From the NCBI GenBank assembly GCA_046154735.1, contig JBJXFJ010000094.1, positions 1 through 9,415 on the forward strand: a stretch of DNA of 9,415 nucleotides. Reading direction: 5' to 3'. Below, piece by piece: positions 7,437 through 9,415 of the stretch. Below the pieces are notes generated by a model. It saw only the letters and a program-made list of their open reading frames with translations, was not told the origin of the DNA and did no database searches. The translations under genes were made by a program, and so were the position numbers. This DNA is from CAVXYC01 sp046154735. GTDB taxonomy: Bacteria; Chloroflexota; UBA6077; JACCZL01. Positions within the stretch are counted from its first letter, which is position 1, and every line of letters starts with the position of its first letter.

Positions 7437-7877
7437 CTAACCCACAATGATAAATGGCGGATAGATGGTGACTTGCACGGGCGTGTTGTTTGTGGTTCCA
7501 GCCGGAAGATCAAGACGTGCTCCGTGTGCTTCGAGGCGTGTCTGGAAACGTCCACGCTCAATCTCTAGCGAAAGGCGAGTGGAACCATCGCTAGCAACAC
7601 CGCGGAACCGTAAGTGCCTGTTGTTTCCAGTGAGCGGGCCACTGGAGAGCACGAGGGTTCCAATTTGGATGGTAACCGTGGAGCCGGGCATTAACTGAGA
7701 CGTGTCAGGAAGTACCGTTCGGAGCTCAAAGGAGTCTCTGAGGGGGCCCGGCCGATTCTCCACATGGAGCCTCGTTGGCGATGGCTGAGCATGTGCCAGC
7801 GAGACCTGTCCGGAGCAGAGCGTTGCGGCGACAACAGCCAGAGCAAACTGGCCAAAACTTCTACGTGTCAGAATCAT
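7437..7877 (-). CDS. Small exported protein with Tat-like signal peptide, function unknown
   Basis: I do not recognise the 146-residue product. The N-terminus MILTRRSFGQ carries a twin-arginine motif (T-R-R-S-F), followed by a hydrophobic stretch FALAVVAATLC and a likely cleavage site after AHA at residue 30, so the mature protein would be about 116 residues. Cys21 is preceded by Leu, not the Gly/Ala/Ser a lipobox needs, so it is probably not a lipoprotein. The mature part alternates hydrophobic and polar residues (for example STVTIQIGTLVLSSG and TPVQVTIYPPFIIVG) and should be beta-rich; it has no cysteines. The ATG at 7877 was chosen over upstream in-frame starts because AAGGGAAG precedes it and the signal peptide begins there. 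A strong hairpin follows the stop. The neighbours give no clue to its job, and nothing links it to the box pathway. Confidence 0.7.
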   Translation of the reverse strand: MILTRRSFGQFALAVVAATLCSGQVSLAHAQPSPTRLHVENRPGPLRDSFELRTVLPDTSQLMPGSTVTIQIGTLVLSSGPLTGNNRHLRFRGVASDGSTRLSLEIERGRFQTRLEAHGARLDLPAGTTNNTPVQVTIYPPFIIVG

Positions 7878-7879
7878 GG

Positions 7880-8098
7880 CTACTTCCCTTTCATTCTCGG
7901 AGCAATGAATGTTCGGTGTGTCCCAACCGTCAGTGAGGCGCACATCTCCAACATCGTGTGCACTTTCTGATGGCCGTAACGATCGATGTGCCGGTATTCA
8001 TCAGAACGCCAGAATGCCCAGGTGTGAGTGACCCATGCGGTGAGAGCGAGTAGTGCGATGTGGCCCGGGATGCGAGTGGTTGAGCGCGGGGCAGCCAC
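7880..8098 (-). CDS. Possible small membrane peptide upstream of the exported protein
   Basis: A 72-codon frame beginning at a GTG ends with AAA-GGG-AAG-TAG, so its last codons form the ribosome-binding site of the next gene and its stop lies only 2 bases before that gene's ATG, a translational-coupling arrangement. Residues about 12-29 (HIALLALTAWVTHTWAFW) could be a single membrane helix. Against it: no Shine-Dalgarno precedes the GTG, an in-frame stop lies just upstream, and I recognise no homologue. It may be a chance frame. Confidence 0.2.
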   Translation of the reverse strand: MAAPRSTTRIPGHIALLALTAWVTHTWAFWRSDEYRHIDRYGHQKVHTMLEMCASLTVGTHRTFIAPRMKGK

Positions 8099-8302
8099 CG
8101 GTTGGGGTTACAGACGGCTATCTGTGTGCATTCAGAGCACGGCGAAATCAGGCGTGGGCGAGAAGGCTGTGATAGGCCGTGAATGGATTGCGCCCTGGGG
8201 CAGCCAGGTGCCGCTGAGGCGCTTGATCCACTGGTCTGCGCATGTCGTGATGAGCGTCACCGTGCCAGGAACTGTGGGTTGAGCCCGCGCCCGAAACAGG
8301 CC

Positions 8303-8369
8303 GAGACGACATTCAGAAGCTTGTCCTAGTCAGCTCAGCGCCAGAGCTCAGACTTCTGAATGCCGTCTC
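8303..8369. repeat. 67-bp inverted repeat with 17-bp arms
   Basis: GAGACGACATTCAGAAG (8303-8319) and CTTCTGAATGCCGTCTC (8353-8369) are inverted copies at 16 of 17 positions. The 33-base interior contains a second perfect stem, AGCTC (8332-8336) with GAGCT (8344-8348), so the whole can fold as a branched or stacked hairpin. There is no T-run and no coding neighbour close by. The shape resembles a dispersed palindromic element or MITE remnant more than a terminator. Confidence 0.6.
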
Positions 8370-8575
8370 ATCGTTCGCTTTCTTGGCGTCCGCGGTCGCA
8401 TCCGCCTCGGCACACCGTCGGGCGTGATTCCCCGCGGGATGTCACTCCAGAGCGGCGCTCCATCGCGACCCCGCGCCAGCGGGCGGCTTTCGGGTTTGGG
8501 CCTCACCCAGTACGGTTCAGTTAAGGAATTAAGAGTGAAGAGTGAGGACGGACAGATGAGGAGCTTGTCAAACAC
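8348..8575 (-). CDS. Doubtful small arginine/proline-rich reading frame
   Basis: A 75-codon frame from a GTG at 8575 whose first ~20 codons run through the 8513-8633 repeat and whose stop lies inside the 8303-8369 repeat. The middle part (for example PYWVRPKPESRPL and GAPLWSDIPRG) is basic and proline-rich with G/C-ending codons. There is no Shine-Dalgarno and no recognised family. It may be a relic coding segment between two repeats or simply an open stretch of GC-rich DNA. Confidence 0.15.
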   Translation of the reverse strand: MFDKLLICPSSLFTLNSLTEPYWVRPKPESRPLARGRDGAPLWSDIPRGITPDGVPRRMRPRTPRKRTMRRHSEV

Positions 8576-8633
8576 TCGTCCGCACTGCCTGCTCGCATTC
8601 TAAACCCTTCACTTTGCACTCTTAACTAAACCG
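8513..8633. repeat. 121-bp imperfect inverted repeat (ttaagagtgaagagtga type)
   Basis: The ends CGGTTCAGTTAA (8513-8524) and TTAACTAAACCG (8622-8633) are inverted copies at 11 of 12 positions. Just inside, TTAAGAGTGAAGAGTGAG (8529-8546) faces CTTCACTTTGCACTCTTAA (8607-8625), again nearly complementary, so the TTAA core can pair in two registers. The interior of about 60 bp carries a further GGACG/CGTCC match. Its AT-rich arms stand out from the GC-rich surroundings. From memory, similar 'agagtgaagagtgaag' palindromes are dispersed in some environmental genomes. Confidence 0.6.
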
Positions 8634-8717
8634 CATTGCAGGCGTCACTAATGCCTGGACTCTGCGAAAGCCGCCGTATGGTACGAAACGGGTTATGCTG
8701 TTGATCTGATGTCTGCG

Positions 8718-9415
8718 CTACCGTGCTGCCATGGCTGGGTTGAGCAGTCGCCGCATCATCTCGTTCAGGTCGCGTAGCGCCTGGCGGCCGTCGCCGGTGA
8801 AGGAGGAGCCATGCATCACCGCGAACGTCGTTGGCTCCAGGTCGGCGAGACCATGCAGGATCCGCTCGGTCTGGGCGGAATACGGCATGTAGTCGGCAAA
8901 CGGCCCCTCCTGGAAGCTGGCGAGCGATTGTTCGGCGCGGTCGATCACGCTGCCGTGGGTGAGGGGCTCCAGGTCACCAAACTGGTGAAAGAGATCGGAC
9001 GAGAGCAGCGTTCGGGTGGTGTCATCAAACAGCATGCCCGCATCCCAGCAGTGAGGGACGTGAGGCGTGAGCCGGAAACGGAACCGATGTGCGCCCGTCA
9101 CCAGCGCTTCGTCCTGGACCATGCCGCGAGCGGGGCGAATCGCTGCGTCGTTCACGCTCACCAGCGCGCCAACCAGGCTGCAGGCTGTCTCGGCGGCTGG
9201 CGCTACTGACAGCCACTCGTTCAGCGCGCCGCACTCATCTGCCTCGTAATGACTGAACGAGATCCAGCGGATGCTGACCGGGTCCAGTACGCGGGCCACC
9301 GCGTCGCGCACCACGGGGAACATGGCCCGGCTGCCGGTGTGGAACAGCAGCGGCTCATCATCCTTCACCAGGAACTGGCAGAACGGGAAATTCAATGCTG
9401 GATCATAGGTTGCAA
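8718..9415 (-). CDS. Flavodiiron-like metallo-beta-lactamase-fold protein, 5' end outside the window
   Basis: The reading frame stays open to the window edge (residues ATYDPALNFPFCQF), so the TTG at 9395 is most likely an internal Leu codon and the true start lies beyond 9415. At least 231 residues are present. The ligand pattern is that of the diiron MBL domain of flavodiiron proteins. Counting from the TTG at 9395: H49-x-E51-x-D53-E54 (SHYEADE), H115 (HVPHCWD), D134 (LLSSDLF) and H195 (VMHGSS). H-x-E-x-D is the flavodiiron version of the hydrolase H-x-H-x-D motif and suggests O2 or NO chemistry rather than hydrolysis. The protein ends about 30 residues after the last histidine, leaving no room for the C-terminal flavodoxin domain of classical enzymes, so it belongs with stand-alone oxygen-binding diiron proteins. 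Substrate and partner are unknown. Confidence 0.8.
   Translation of the reverse strand, partial: ATYDPALNFPFCQFLVKDDEPLLFHTGSRAMFPVVRDAVARVLDPVSIRWISFSHYEADECGALNEWLSVAPAAETACSLVGALVSVNDAAIRPARGMVQDEALVTGAHRFRFRLTPHVPHCWDAGMLFDDTTRTLLSSDLFHQFGDLEPLTHGSVIDRAEQSLASFQEGPFADYMPYSAQTERILHGLADLEPTTFAVMHGSSFTGDGRQALRDLNEMMRRLLNPAMAAR

Larger units (their letters stand above)
8099..8717. other. Mostly non-coding region with two long inverted repeats
   Basis: About 620 bp between the small exported-protein locus and the metallo-beta-lactamase-fold gene. It holds inverted repeats at 8303-8369 and 8513-8633, a weak minus-strand frame between them, and a small stem-loop at 8639-8657 (CAGGCGT with ATGCCTG, loop CACTA). 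I see no tRNA, CRISPR or transposase gene. From 8099 to 8302 I see nothing I can interpret. Confidence 0.6.

Noticed and set aside
7153..8633. CRISPR array or a single transposon spanning the inverted repeats
   Set aside because: The three repeats differ in sequence, are not evenly spaced, and there is no cas or transposase gene.
8639..8657. Stem-loop CAGGCGT/ATGCCTG as terminator of the metallo-beta-lactamase-fold gene
   Set aside because: It is about 60 bp past the stop, only 7 bp long, has its wobble pair on the opposite strand, and no T-run follows.
9393..9395. TTG as the start codon of the metallo-beta-lactamase-fold gene
   Set aside because: The same frame remains open to the window edge with a plausible protein sequence before it, so the start is probably outside the window.

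Overview
The window comes from a GC-rich bacterium with dense coding on both strands, exported proteins and several palindromic intergenic repeats. The central genes are those of aerobic aromatic-acid catabolism through CoA thioesters, the 'box' benzoyl-CoA epoxide pathway. A luciferase-like flavin oxidoreductase plus hairpin repeats built on an 'accgcggagac' core are suggestive of Chloroflexota or a similar environmental lineage. That placement rests on general impression and is weak; no rRNA or marker gene is present.

Layout. (1) 163-1068, plus strand: an exported protein of unknown function made of two tandem copies of a ~93-residue module, about half identical to each other, followed by a Pro/Ser-rich tail. 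(2) 1142-2113, plus strand: a luciferase-like (LLM-class) flavin-dependent oxidoreductase. (3) 2114-2384: a convergent intergenic region holding several short inverted repeats. (4) 7037 down to 2385, minus strand: a compact three-gene operon, benzoate-CoA ligase -> boxC -> boxB, with gaps of 39 and 12 bp. (5) 7038-7436: the operon's upstream region, with a perfect 7-bp inverted repeat abutting the ligase Shine-Dalgarno, a 77-bp hairpin repeat of a dispersed type, and a strong terminator-like hairpin belonging to the next gene. (6) 7437-7877, minus strand: a small exported protein with a Tat-like signal, possibly coupled to a tiny upstream reading frame. (7) 8099-8717: mostly non-coding, with two long inverted repeats. 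(8) 8718 to the window end, minus strand: the 3' part of a flavodiiron-like metallo-beta-lactamase-fold protein whose start lies outside the window.

How the genes work together. The ligase makes benzoyl-CoA (or a related aryl-CoA). BoxB, the diiron oxygenase component, forms the 2,3-epoxide. BoxC opens and cleaves the ring hydrolytically to a C6 semialdehyde-CoA plus formate. The diiron ligand set of BoxB and the Cys/Glu/Glu active-site residues of BoxC are all intact, so the core looks functional. The reductase BoxA, the aldehyde dehydrogenase BoxD and a BoxR-type regulator are not in the window, so electrons for BoxB must come from a gene elsewhere. I found no clear novel defence or mobile system. 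The most open-ended items are the duplicated exported protein, the palindromic repeats, and the FDP-like protein, which seems to lack a flavodoxin domain.
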